Assembly: GCA_964596015.1 (NCBI GenBank)
Contig: CAZQSB010000001.1
Location: 62,001 to 126,000, forward strand
Source of the DNA: WJMD01 sp964596015
GTDB lineage: Bacteria > Joyebacterota > Joyebacteria > Joyebacterales > Joyebacteraceae
Length of the DNA stretch: 64,000 bases
Direction of reading: 5' to 3'
Under the pieces are notes generated by a model, which ran no database searches, was not told the origin of the DNA, and saw nothing but the letters and a program-made list of their open reading frames with translations. Of this stretch, positions 15,409 to 23,437 are shown one piece after another (positions within the stretch are counted from its first letter, which is position 1; every line of letters starts with the position of its first letter). The position numbers and the translations under genes are program-made.

Positions 15409-15855
15409 CTAGCCCGTGTTCACCTTGACCTTCTTGCCCTTCGCGACCTCGGTCTTGGGGATGGTCACGGTCAGCACACCGTCCTTCTGCGATGCGGAAA
15501 CCTTGTCCACGTCGGCGCTTCGGGGAAGAGTGAAGATCCGCTTGAAGGAGCCGTAGCTCCGCTCCATGCGATAGAAGTTCTTCTCCTTCTCCTCCTCTTC
15601 CTGCTTCTTCTCACCCGAGATCACGAGCTGGTTCTCGTCGACGCTGACGTCGATGTTCTCCGGGTCGACGCCGGGAACCTCGGCCGTTACGATGATCAAG
15701 TCGTCGGTTTCGGACACGTCGACGCTGGGGTTCCAGTCGAACTCGGACAGGGAGGCCGGCGCCATCCAGTTCCTGAGAAGTCGGTCGAATGCCTTGTCGA
15801 GCTCATCCTGAACCGCCGGCAGATTGCGTCTTGGTCTCCAGCGTACCAGCTCCAT
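15409..15855 (-). CDS. Small heat-shock protein, Hsp20/alpha-crystallin family
   Basis: 148 residues, usual length. ATP-independent chaperone that holds unfolding proteins for ClpB/DnaK. The alpha-crystallin domain spans about 43-140: 'PSVDVSETDDLIIVTAEVPG' followed by VDPENIDVSVDENQLVISGE, the 'RMERSYGSFKRIFTLP' segment, and the conserved KDGVLTVTIPK strand. The C-terminal I-x-I motif is replaced by VKV (KKVKVNTG). Strong ribosome site AAAGGAGG. It is monocistronic, with a 13-bp element about 90 nt upstream that is also found upstream of clpB. Confidence 0.94.
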   Translation of the reverse strand: MELVRWRPRRNLPAVQDELDKAFDRLLRNWMAPASLSEFDWNPSVDVSETDDLIIVTAEVPGVDPENIDVSVDENQLVISGEKKQEEEEKEKNFYRMERSYGSFKRIFTLPRSADVDKVSASQKDGVLTVTIPKTEVAKGKKVKVNTG

Positions 15856-15943
15856 ACACTTGCCTCCTTTCCTGTTCTGTGCCTTTCATCGTCCCGGGGA
15901 GCCGCAGCCATCGCTCCCGGCATTGCTGCTCCCCACACTCCGT

Positions 15944-15956
15944 GTATTCTGATGCG
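15944..15956 (-). promoter_or_regulatory. 13-bp element shared with clpB upstream region
   Basis: GTATTCTGATGCG (plus-strand reading) lies 89 nt before the hsp20 start and recurs exactly at 53784-53796, upstream of clpB on the same relative strand. It does not match CIRCE or the sigma-32 consensus. A role in heat-shock control is inference from position only. Confidence 0.25.
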
Positions 15957-15983
15957 GAGATGCTCGTTCGGTTGCACGAGAAC

Positions 15984-16013
15984 GAAGCCCCCGGCCAAGC
16001 GGCCGGGGGCTTC
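15984..16013 (-). terminator. Strong hairpin terminator of the S9 peptidase operon
   Basis: Perfect 13-bp inverted repeat GAAGCCCCCGGCC / GGCCGGGGGCTTC around AAGC, 35 nt past the stop of the small zinc-finger-like gene on the minus strand. The trailing sequence is GTTCTCG, without a U-run. Confidence 0.6.
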
Positions 16014-16047
16014 TCATGAGTTCGGGAACTCGACAGGACGGAGGCGG

Positions 16048-16314
16048 TCAGGCGTCGCCCTCGTCCGTCTCGCCGCGTCTGCTCTCGAGGCAGGCCTCGA
16101 GCGCCTCAGAGAGTCTGCGGCGCACGTTCTCCGGGACCTCCTCGACGAACGACACCTGCCTGTGCAGCACGATGGTCTGCTCGAACGTCCTGAAGAGAAC
16201 CCGCGCGTCCTCGCAGGTCTCCATGTGCTCCTCGAACTCGATCCGGACCTCCGTGGAGAGGTCGCCGTCGATATACGCGGAGAGGAGCTGCCAGAACTCG
16301 GTGCAGTCGAGCAT
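16048..16314 (-). CDS. Small zf-HC2-like (anti-sigma type) protein
   Basis: 88 residues, soluble. The start 'MLDCTEFWQLLSAYIDGDLS' and 'FEEHMETCEDA' match the zinc-binding anti-sigma fold: Cys4, His30, Cys34. The fourth ligand position (37) is Ala instead of Cys, so zinc binding may be altered or lost. There is no membrane segment. It is the third gene after an ECF sigma factor and an S9 peptidase, so it is the probable anti-sigma factor of that sigma factor, although separated from it by the peptidase gene. GGGGGAACG precedes ATG 16314. Confidence 0.72.
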   Translation of the reverse strand: MLDCTEFWQLLSAYIDGDLSTEVRIEFEEHMETCEDARVLFRTFEQTIVLHRQVSFVEEVPENVRRRLSEALEACLESRRGETDEGDA

Positions 16315-16413
16315 CGTTCCCCCGTCGTCCGTCCGGCGCTCAAGAGAGCGCGCGACGCGTCATCCTCCGGGCCGCGTCGGGAGACGTTCGGTCCCCGGCC
16401 GCGACCGTGCCTG

Positions 16414-18348
16414 CTACGCTTCCTCCCCGCCGACCGGCTCGGCGCGGCCGCCCAGGTGCTCCGCGAGGAACTGCTCGGCCATGCCGTAGAACCTGAGACG
16501 GTTCTCCGGCCTCGCGAAGCCGTGTCCCTCGTCCTCGAAGAGGATGTACTCGACCTCGATCCCCTTCTCGCGCATCGCCTCGACGACCTGCTCGGATTCG
16601 GCCTGCTTCACCCTGGGGTCGTTCGCGCCCTGCGCGACGAGCATCGGGATCTCGATCTGGTCGACGTGGAAGAGCGGCGAGCGCGATTTCAGGAACTCCT
16701 CGTCCTTCTCGGGGTGTCCTACCCGCTGGTACATCATCTCGAGCATCGTGCTCCAGTACGGCGGGACCGTTTCGATGAACGTCACGAGGTTGCTCGGTCC
16801 CATGGTCGCGACCGCGCAGGCGAAGAGGTCCGGAGTGAACGTCGCGCCGGCCAGCGCCGCGTACCCACCGTACGAGTGGCCGTACACGGCGACCCGCTCG
16901 GGGTCCGCGTAGCCCTGGTCGATGGCCCACTGGACCGCGTCGGTGAGGTCGTCCTGCATGGCTCCGCCCCACTCGCGATTGCCGGCGTTCAGGAACTCCT
17001 TGCCATAGCCGGTCGAGCCCCGGAAGTTCACCTGAAGGCAGACGTAGCCTCGGTTGGCGAGCCACTGGGCCTCCGGATTGTAGCCCCAGGTGTCCCGATG
17101 CCAGGGACCGCCGTGCACATTGAGGACCAGCGGAAGGTCTCTGCGGTCCGCGTCGGGCGGGAACGTGATGTACCCATGCACCTCGAGACCGTCCCTGGCG
17201 GTGTAGGACACGGGCTCCATCTCAGCGAGCGTGTACTGCGTCAGGTCCGAGCGGTGAACGAACAGGAAGTCGGCCGCCTTCGGGCCGCGCGTGTAAACGT
17301 AGTAGCTGATGGGGCCGTCGTCCTTCGTGAACGCGACCAGCCACGTTTCGAAGTCGTTCGTGTAGCTGACGACGCTGTACTCGCCCTCGTCGATGGCGCG
17401 GATGGCCTCGAAGTCCGGGGCGATCGAGTCGTCGATGACCTCCCACTCCTCGCGGGCCCGGGTGAAGCTGACGGCCAGGACCTCGAAGGTGTCGGGATGG
17501 AGCATCACGTCGCTCACGTCGTACATCGGGTCCGACGCGATGACCTCGATCTCCTCGGTGTCGAGGTCGTACCGGACCAGGCGTCCGGCGTTCGCGTTCC
17601 GCGAATCGATGAGATACATCGAGCCGCCGCCCTTCGTGAAACCGACCGGGCCGCTCGTCATGTTGTCCACGGCGTCCCACGACAGGACGTGCCCCCACGT
17701 GTCGTCCTCGCTCTCGCGGACGAGAAGATCGGTGCCTCCCTCAGGGTTCATGGCCAGCGCGCCGCGAACCTGCATGTCGAAGTCGGTGACCCACCCGAGG
17801 ATGTTCCCCGGGTTCCTGGCGGCCAGCTCCATCTCGCCTGAAGCGATGTCAAGGCGGTAGACGTCGTGGAGTCTCGGGTCCTGACGGTTCATCGCGATGA
17901 GCATCGTGTTCGGGTGGTGCTTGCTGACGTCCACGACGCGGACCTGGACTCCCTCGTACGGCGTCAGGTCTCGGGTCTCGCCGGTGTCGAGGTTCACCGC
18001 GTGGAGACGCCAGTTCTCGTCGCCGTCCTTGTCCTGCAGGTACATGAGATGGACGCCGTCGTACGCCCAGAAGTACTGAAAGATGCCGCGCTTCGTGTCG
18101 TTCGTCACGGCCTCGGCGTCGTCGCCGCCGGGCGTGCCGACCCACACGTTCAGGACGCCGTCGACCGGCGCGATGTATGCGATGTGCTCGCCGTCGGGGG
18201 ATATCCTCGCCCGTGCCTTCTCCGGATTGCCGAACAGCACTTCGCGCGGAATGAGCTCGACCTGTCCCCCGCCGCACGAGGTCAGGACCGCCGCCATGCC
18301 CGTCGCGAGGACGAGAAGCGCAAGAACAGCCGTAAGTCTTCTCTTCAT
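16414..18348 (-). CDS. S9 prolyl-oligopeptidase-family serine peptidase, lipoprotein
   Basis: 644 residues from ATG 18348 (AAGGGAGAC upstream). N-terminal signal with a lipobox-like LTSC (MKRRLTAVLALLVLATGMAA then VLTSCGGG) suggests a lipid-anchored envelope protein. Residues about 30-370 form WD40/TolB-like propeller blades (ARISPDGEHIAYIAPVDGVL, then NVWVGTPGGDDAEAVTND); residues about 390-640 form the alpha/beta hydrolase domain with nucleophile GHSYGGYAAL, Asp in GANDPRVKQAES and His in EDEGHGFARPENR, plus 'LVLNVHGGPWHRDTWGY'. It should cleave short peptides, as dipeptidyl- or acyl-aminoacyl-peptidases do. It lies 13 nt after an ECF sigma gene. Confidence 0.92.
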   Translation of the reverse strand: MKRRLTAVLALLVLATGMAAVLTSCGGGQVELIPREVLFGNPEKARARISPDGEHIAYIAPVDGVLNVWVGTPGGDDAEAVTNDTKRGIFQYFWAYDGVHLMYLQDKDGDENWRLHAVNLDTGETRDLTPYEGVQVRVVDVSKHHPNTMLIAMNRQDPRLHDVYRLDIASGEMELAARNPGNILGWVTDFDMQVRGALAMNPEGGTDLLVRESEDDTWGHVLSWDAVDNMTSGPVGFTKGGGSMYLIDSRNANAGRLVRYDLDTEEIEVIASDPMYDVSDVMLHPDTFEVLAVSFTRAREEWEVIDDSIAPDFEAIRAIDEGEYSVVSYTNDFETWLVAFTKDDGPISYYVYTRGPKAADFLFVHRSDLTQYTLAEMEPVSYTARDGLEVHGYITFPPDADRRDLPLVLNVHGGPWHRDTWGYNPEAQWLANRGYVCLQVNFRGSTGYGKEFLNAGNREWGGAMQDDLTDAVQWAIDQGYADPERVAVYGHSYGGYAALAGATFTPDLFACAVATMGPSNLVTFIETVPPYWSTMLEMMYQRVGHPEKDEEFLKSRSPLFHVDQIEIPMLVAQGANDPRVKQAESEQVVEAMREKGIEVEYILFEDEGHGFARPENRLRFYGMAEQFLAEHLGGRAEPVGGEEA

Positions 18349-18361
18349 CTGTCTCCCTTTC

Positions 18362-18982
18362 CTAATGGACCCCGGGCGCGCTCGCGTGCGCGCCCGTACC
18401 ACGTGAGAAATAGTCCGTGAGCTTCTCCCTCAGGAAGAGGCGCGCCCTGTGAAGGCGCGACTTCACCGCCGGCACCGAGAGCCCGAGCACGCTGGCCGTG
18501 TCGTCCGTCGAGAGGCCGTGGATGTCGCGGAGCACGAAGACGATCCGGTTATCGGGCGAGAGCTCGTTGATGTGCTTCGTGAGAACACCCGAAAGCTCCT
18601 CGTTCATCACGTCGCTCGAGGGATCCGTCGTCCAGTCCGGGATCTGGCGCGGCATGGACTCGTGACCGACCATGACCGGCTTGTCGATGGGGACCGTGTC
18701 GAGCTTCTTCTTGCGGATCCTCATGAGGCAGGCGTTCGTCGCGATGCGGTAGATCCACGTCGAGAACTTCGCGTCCTGACGGAAGCCGGGGAGCGCCTCG
18801 TAGGCCTTGATGAAGACCTCCTGGAGACAGTCCTCGGCGTCCTCGGGGTTCCCGAGCATCTTGAGGCAGAGGCCGTACACGTTCGATTCGTGTCGTTCGA
18901 CGAGCTCGCTGTACGCCTGGGTGTCGCCCTTCTGGGCTCTCGATACGAGTTCCGAATCCGTGGGAACCGCGTTCTCGCGCAA
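18362..18982 (-). CDS. ECF-type RNA polymerase sigma factor
   Basis: 206 residues. Region 2 includes SELVSRAQKGDTQAYSELVE, DAEDCLQEVFIKAYEALPGF and KFSTWIYRIATNACLMRIRK; region 4 includes LSPDNRIVFVLRDIHGLSTD, then DTASVLGLSVPAVKSRLHRA. This is the RpoE-like ECF layout. The start is a TTG with GGAG 8 nt upstream because no ATG or GTG fits the frame. It heads the operon sigma - S9 peptidase - zf-HC2 protein and is distinct in sequence from the sigma factor at 2458-3096. Confidence 0.92.
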   Translation of the reverse strand: MRENAVPTDSELVSRAQKGDTQAYSELVERHESNVYGLCLKMLGNPEDAEDCLQEVFIKAYEALPGFRQDAKFSTWIYRIATNACLMRIRKKKLDTVPIDKPVMVGHESMPRQIPDWTTDPSSDVMNEELSGVLTKHINELSPDNRIVFVLRDIHGLSTDDTASVLGLSVPAVKSRLHRARLFLREKLTDYFSRGTGAHASAPGVH

Positions 18983-19044
18983 ATGCGGACTCCGGGCGCC
19001 GGCCGGGAGCGTTGTCGGGCTCCCGGCCGGACAACCGCGAGGAA

Positions 19045-20400
19045 CTAGAGCTCGGGCGGCGCGGGGATGAGCCCTTCCTTCATCAGGACCTCGGTCTGAG
19101 ACCGCGCCTCCCTGATCTTCTTCTCGGCCATCTCGTACAGCTCATCGCGCGACATTGTAACACGAGCGACGCCCTGCTCAATGGCCTTCATGCCGACTGC
19201 GGTCGCTTCCCTGGGGAAGACCTCCCACTCCGTCATGTCCGGGACGATGTACTCCTCGTGGATTCCCTTGTCCTCGGCGCACTTGGCGAGTTCCTCGGCG
19301 GCGGCGATGCACATCTCGTCGGTGATGGTCTTCGCCATCACATCGAGGGCGCCGCGGAAGATAGCCGGGAAGCCGATGGAGTTGTTGACCTGGTTGGGGA
19401 AGTCGGAACGGCCGGTCGCGACGATGCGCGCGCCCGCCTCCCTGGCCTCCCACGGCCAGATCTCCGGGACCGGGTTGGCGCAGACGAAGACGATCGCGTC
19501 CTTCGCCATGCCCTCGATCCACTCCTTCTTGACCGTATCGGGGCCCGGCTTCGAGAGGGCGATGAGCATGTCTGCGCCCTTCATGGCGTCGGCCGGGGTG
19601 CCGACGAGGTTCTCCTCGTTGGTCATCTGCGCCAGCTCCCACTTCTCCTTGTAGTCCGGCAGGTACTCATCCTTCCGGCCTTCGTGGAGGGTGCCCTTGC
19701 TGTCGCACATGATGATCTTACCCGGATCGGCGCCCGCGCTGATGAGGAGGTTCGCGATGCGCACATTCGATGCGCCCGCGCCGATCATGGCGATCCTGAC
19801 CTTCCCGAACTCCTTGCCGACGACTTTGACCGCGTTGATGGCGCCCGCGACCGTGACGGCGGCCGTGCCCTGCTGGTCGTCATGCCACACCGGGATGTCG
19901 AGCTCTTCGCGGAGTTCCTTCAACACACGGAAGCACTTCGGCTGCGAGATGTCCTCGAGGTTGATGCCGCCGAACGCCGGAGAGATGAGCTTCGTCGTCT
20001 CGATGAGAACGTCGGGGTCCTTCGTGTCGACGGCGATCGGCACCGCGTCCACGCCGCCCAGGTACTTGAAGAGGAGCGCCTTGCCCTCCATCACGGGCAG
20101 GCTGGCGTGGGGCCCGATGTCGCCGAGACCGAGGACGCGCGTGCCGTCGGTCACCACGGCGACGGTGTTCTTCTTGTTCGTGTGCTCGTAGACCTTCTCG
20201 GGATTCGCATGGATGTCCTTGCAGGGCGCCGCAACGCCGGGCGTGTACCAGATGGAGAAGTCGTCGAGGCTTCGCACGACGCACTTCGGTACGACCTGGT
20301 ACTTGCCGCCGTAGAAGGGATGAAGAACCATAGCGTCGTGGCTCGGCTTCTCCGCCTTCTTGACGAGTTCCTCCTTGGACATCTTCTTCATCTCTGCCAC
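19045..20400 (-). CDS. NAD(P)-dependent malic enzyme
   Basis: 451 residues. Oxidatively decarboxylates malate to pyruvate, linking C4 acids to pyruvate. N-terminal domain: DDFSIWYTPGVAAPC, VTDGTRVLGLGDIGPHASLP and PVMEGKALLFKYLGGVDAVP; divalent-metal site in 'IPVWHDDQQGTAAVTVAG'; NAD(P) fold IAMIGAGASNVRIANLL; then FVCANPVPEIWPWEAREAGA and TGRSDFPNQVNNSIGFPAIFRGAL. It is the short form without the phosphotransacetylase-like C-terminal half of MaeB. Start is GTG 20400; ATG 20391 is possible. It follows the terminator of the hdr/frd operon but is probably related metabolically (fumarate-malate-pyruvate). Confidence 0.93.
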   Translation of the reverse strand: MAEMKKMSKEELVKKAEKPSHDAMVLHPFYGGKYQVVPKCVVRSLDDFSIWYTPGVAAPCKDIHANPEKVYEHTNKKNTVAVVTDGTRVLGLGDIGPHASLPVMEGKALLFKYLGGVDAVPIAVDTKDPDVLIETTKLISPAFGGINLEDISQPKCFRVLKELREELDIPVWHDDQQGTAAVTVAGAINAVKVVGKEFGKVRIAMIGAGASNVRIANLLISAGADPGKIIMCDSKGTLHEGRKDEYLPDYKEKWELAQMTNEENLVGTPADAMKGADMLIALSKPGPDTVKKEWIEGMAKDAIVFVCANPVPEIWPWEAREAGARIVATGRSDFPNQVNNSIGFPAIFRGALDVMAKTITDEMCIAAAEELAKCAEDKGIHEEYIVPDMTEWEVFPREATAVGMKAIEQGVARVTMSRDELYEMAEKKIREARSQTEVLMKEGLIPAPPEL

Positions 20401-20481
20401 TTCCGTGCTCCTCTCTGCTCCTCCTGGCCCCCGGTCGTGGGGGGCTCGGCGGTCCCTTCAGCCCTCCGGCTGAAACGAAAA

Positions 20482-20509
20482 CGGGCGCGTCCCGTTCCGG
20501 GCGCGCCCG
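20482..20509 (-). terminator. Intrinsic terminator of the hdr-frd operon
   Basis: On the minus strand an 8-bp GC stem (CGGGCGCG / CGCGCCCG) extended by CCCG/CGGG around a TTC loop, followed directly by TTTTCGTTTC. It begins 4 nt past the stop of the maturation-protease-like gene and is the most canonical terminator in the window. Confidence 0.8.
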
Positions 20510-20512
20510 CGA

Positions 20513-20992
20513 TCACATCCATTCGTTCTCGCGCACGTGCGAACCGAACTCCTCGCGGATGATCTGAGCGACGAGCCGGGGGACGGCTTCCCTCACGGCC
20601 TCGCGTTCCTCCTCGGGACCTCCCCCGCCGGCGACCTCGATGGCGTAGATGGAGATCTCGTTCGGGAGCCAGGAGCCCTTCCCCTCGTCGACCATGACCT
20701 TCGCCCGATACTCGGTGTCGTGGTCCGAGTCGGCCATGCGCTCGAGCTCGAGACCCGAGAGACCGAGCCTCCGGAGCTCGCTCACGTCGCCGTCCCCGGT
20801 CCGCACGCAGTCGACGACGACGACCTTGTCATAGCCGGCCGCCAGCCCGAAGAGGTCGAAGCCCAGCGCGGTCGTCTCGACGATGTCGACCCGCGGATCC
20901 CGGAGAACGGAGTGAACGCCGCGGGCGACGGCGAACCCCACGTCGGGGGAACACTCCCTCTCACCTGACAGTCCAACGATGAGTGTCTTCAT
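20513..20992 (-). CDS. Hydrogenase-maturation-protease-like protein (HycI/HyaD family)
   Basis: 159 residues from ATG 20992; an upstream GTG at 21043 would add 17. N-terminus MKTLIVGLSGERECSPDVGF has the family's phosphorylase-like fold with glycine-rich loop, and FDLFGLAAGYDKVVVVDCVR matches the segment with the second nickel-ligand Asp. Family members clip the C-terminus of [NiFe]-hydrogenase large subunits after nickel insertion. Here the usual DEG/DDG ligand acid is replaced by Val (PDVG), and no hydrogenase gene lies in the window. It is the last gene of the hdrCBA-mvhD-frdBA operon, so it may act on an unlinked Mvh-type hydrogenase or have diverged. Confidence 0.72.
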   Translation of the reverse strand: MKTLIVGLSGERECSPDVGFAVARGVHSVLRDPRVDIVETTALGFDLFGLAAGYDKVVVVDCVRTGDGDVSELRRLGLSGLELERMADSDHDTEYRAKVMVDEGKGSWLPNEISIYAIEVAGGGGPEEEREAVREAVPRLVAQIIREEFGSHVRENEWM

Positions 20993-21056
20993 TGTCGTGG
21001 CTGCCCCCCATCCCATCACCGTCCGGCCGTCGTCCACGTTCACGACCGAAGCCTCG

Positions 21057-22685
21057 CTAGCTCAGGACCTTGATGCGGTGCTCGACCGTCTCCTCGCGAC
21101 GGTAGTCCGGGAGGAGTATCGGCGACTTGCGCTTCTTCGGGACTCTCGCGCCCTTGAGCTCCTCGTGGTAGCTCTTGAGGTGCTCGAGCGAGAGCTTGCC
21201 CTGCCGCTTCATTGACGCCGCACGCTCGGCGGCCGCCAGACCGGCCCTCCTGCCGAAGACGACGACATCGAGAAGCGAGTTGCCCATCAGGCGGTTCGTC
21301 CCGTGGACGCCGCCCGCCACCTCGCCGGCGGCGTAGAGATTCTTGACCTTCGTCTCGCCTGTCGCGTCGATCTCGAGACCGCCGTTCTGGTAGTGCTGTG
21401 TCGGGTAGATGAGGATCGGCTCGGTGGCCAGGTCGATACCGAAGCGCTCGTACTGGCGGTACATGGCCGGGAGCCGGTTCTTGACCGTGCCCTCGCCGTG
21501 CTTCTGTTCGATGACGACGGTGTCGAGCCAGACGGCGGGCTGTCCTGATGGCGTCACGACGCCCTTTTCGCGCCCCAGACACTCGCGGATGATGGCGGCG
21601 GCCTCGACGTCGCGGGTCTCGAGCTCGTAGACGAAGCGGTTGCCCTCAGCGTTCACGATCTGTCCGCCGATGCTCCTGGTCTTCTCGGTGACGAGGAGCC
21701 CCAGAAGCTGCTCGGGATAGGCTGCACCCGTAGGGTGGTACTGGATGGTGTCGAGGAACGCCAGCGGCGCGCCGGCGCGGTAGCCGAGAACCAGCCCGTC
21801 GCCCGTGGCGCCGTAGTGGTTCGAGGTCGGGAAGCCCATCACGTGAAGCCGCCCGCCTCCGCCGGTCGCCAGAATGACGGTCTTCGCCCGGACGATGACG
21901 AACTCCTCGGTCTCCATGTTATAGAGAACGGCGCCCGTGACCTTCTTCCCGTCGGTCAGAAGCTCGTAAGCCGCGGCGAACTCCATGAAGGGAACCTCGC
22001 GGTTCTGGATCTCGTCCTTCAGGGTCTTCATGATCTCGCCGCCGGTGTAGTCGCGGCACGCGTGCATCCGCTTCCGCGACGTACCGCCGCCATGGATCGT
22101 GACCATCGTGCCGTCCGGCTCCTTGTCGAACATCACGCCCAGCTCTTCAAGCCACGACAGCACCGGCGGCGCGTCCATCACGAGAGCCTCGACGAGGTCG
22201 GGGTCGTTCTTGTAGTGGCCGCCGCCCATGACATCGAGATAGTGGATGGCCGGCGAGTCGTTCTCCTTGTCGGCCCCCTGGATGCCGCCCTGGGCCATGA
22301 CGGTGTTCGAGTCGCCGAGACGGAGCTTCGTGACCAGCAGGACATCGGCGCCCTGCTCCTGCGCGACGAGCGCTGCCGCCGCGCCGGCGCCTCCGCCTCC
22401 GACGACGAGGACGTCGACGTCGTAGTCGACCTCCGAGACGTCGAACTTCGATGGCTCGATGACGCTGTACGCCTCGAAGATCTTAGCGTACTCCTTCGGC
22501 GTCCTCTGGCCCTTCGAGGGGCCGATCTTGATCTCGGCGAATACCTCGTCGCGGTAGTCCGGGTGATACCCCTCGAGGAGCTTCTGGCGCTCTTCGGGCG
22601 ACATCAGAGGGATCTCCTCCGTGAGCCGGTGCTCGCGGGTCGCCTCGAGACGCTTGATCGATTCGCGCATGCTCTCCGGATACAC
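21057..22685 (-). CDS. Fumarate reductase/succinate dehydrogenase-like flavoprotein subunit
   Basis: 542 residues. FAD-binding motif VLVVGGGGAGAAAALVAQEQ at about 92-112, the covalent/FAD region 'NTVMAQGGIQGADKENDSP', substrate-side HGGGTSRKRMHACRDYTGGE, 'YHPTGAAYPEQLLGLLVTEKTRSIGG' split as HPTG and TEKTRSIGG blocks, and C-terminal AGEVAGGVHGTNRLMGNSLL. It carries the fumarate/succinate active site of the FrdA/SdhA/TfrA family. About 80 extra N-terminal residues precede the fold. No membrane anchor genes accompany it, so the complex is probably soluble, as in thiol:fumarate reductase. Start is GTG 22685 with AGGAGG 9 nt upstream. It is part of the hdr operon. Confidence 0.88.
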   Translation of the reverse strand: MYPESMRESIKRLEATREHRLTEEIPLMSPEERQKLLEGYHPDYRDEVFAEIKIGPSKGQRTPKEYAKIFEAYSVIEPSKFDVSEVDYDVDVLVVGGGGAGAAAALVAQEQGADVLLVTKLRLGDSNTVMAQGGIQGADKENDSPAIHYLDVMGGGHYKNDPDLVEALVMDAPPVLSWLEELGVMFDKEPDGTMVTIHGGGTSRKRMHACRDYTGGEIMKTLKDEIQNREVPFMEFAAAYELLTDGKKVTGAVLYNMETEEFVIVRAKTVILATGGGGRLHVMGFPTSNHYGATGDGLVLGYRAGAPLAFLDTIQYHPTGAAYPEQLLGLLVTEKTRSIGGQIVNAEGNRFVYELETRDVEAAAIIRECLGREKGVVTPSGQPAVWLDTVVIEQKHGEGTVKNRLPAMYRQYERFGIDLATEPILIYPTQHYQNGGLEIDATGETKVKNLYAAGEVAGGVHGTNRLMGNSLLDVVVFGRRAGLAAAERAASMKRQGKLSLEHLKSYHEELKGARVPKKRKSPILLPDYRREETVEHRIKVLS

Positions 22686-22702
22686 TTCTCTTCGCCTCCT
22701 CG

Positions 22703-23383
22703 TTACCGGGGCTCCATGTCCCTGTTGTTGTAGAGCTCCTTGAGCTCCTTTGTCTTCGTCTTCTTGAGCTTGTCGATGTCCTTCTTGTACTTGCCCTTCT
22801 CGAGCTCACCGACGCGCTTCTCGAGATGCTTCGACTTCTCGGCGACGTGACGCGAGTAGAGGCGACGCGCGAGAAGGCCGACGTTGTACTGGACGATCTC
22901 GGCCGGGCAGCGCGACGCGCACAGCCCGCACAGGATGCAGTCGAAGGAGAGGTCGGCCGTCTTGGCGATGTCCCCCCTGAGCGCGGTCTGGATGTACTCC
23001 ATCACCTCGATGTCCTGGGGGCAGGCCTTCGTGCAGGCGTTGCATGCCAGACAGCGATAGACCTCGGGATAGAGCTTGAGGACGGTCTCGGCGTTGGCCT
23101 CGAGGTCCTCGATGTCGTACGTGGCCTTGTTGCCGGGGTAGAACGGCAGCTCCGTGAGGTACATCCCGTCCTGGACGACCTCCTGGCACGCGAGCCCCAC
23201 CTTCAGGCGGTAGTCGTCCTTCGTGCGGTACACGGTCCCGCAGGCTCCGCAGAAGGCGCCCCTGCATCCGCACCCGCGCACCAGCCTGTACCCGGCGTAC
23301 TCCATGGCCTTCATGATGGTGAGGTTCGCGGGAACCTCGTACTGCTTGCCCATCACGTAGATGGTGACCATCTCCTCTGCCAT
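22703..23383 (-). CDS. FrdB/TfrB-like iron-sulfur subunit
   Basis: 226 residues from ATG 23383 (GGGAGGACC upstream). N-terminal 2Fe-2S ferredoxin domain with CGCRGAFCGACG and a later VGLACQE cysteine; then two 4Fe-4S motifs, CLACNACTKACP and CILCGLCASRCP. This fits electron transfer from or to the FrdA-like flavin. The C-terminal 45 residues are lysine-rich and coiled-coil-like (HLEKRVGELEKGKYKKDIDK, then LKKTKTKELKELYNN). Methanogen TfrB carries extra CCG domains at its C-terminus; these are missing here, but HdrB in the same operon supplies them. It lies 17 nt before the flavoprotein gene. Confidence 0.88.
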   Translation of the reverse strand: MAEEMVTIYVMGKQYEVPANLTIMKAMEYAGYRLVRGCGCRGAFCGACGTVYRTKDDYRLKVGLACQEVVQDGMYLTELPFYPGNKATYDIEDLEANAETVLKLYPEVYRCLACNACTKACPQDIEVMEYIQTALRGDIAKTADLSFDCILCGLCASRCPAEIVQYNVGLLARRLYSRHVAEKSKHLEKRVGELEKGKYKKDIDKLKKTKTKELKELYNNRDMEPR

Positions 23384-23437
23384 CGTGTCGGTCCTCCCTC
23401 GCGTCGGGCCGCACTCGGGATGCGGCACGCGGCGGTT

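Noticed and set aside
15181..17841. 886-codon plus-strand open frame
   Set aside because: Antisense of hsp20, the zf-HC2 gene and the S9 peptidase; the translation is Arg/Leu/Val/Asp-rich with no domain. Long antisense frames are expected from GC-rich third positions.
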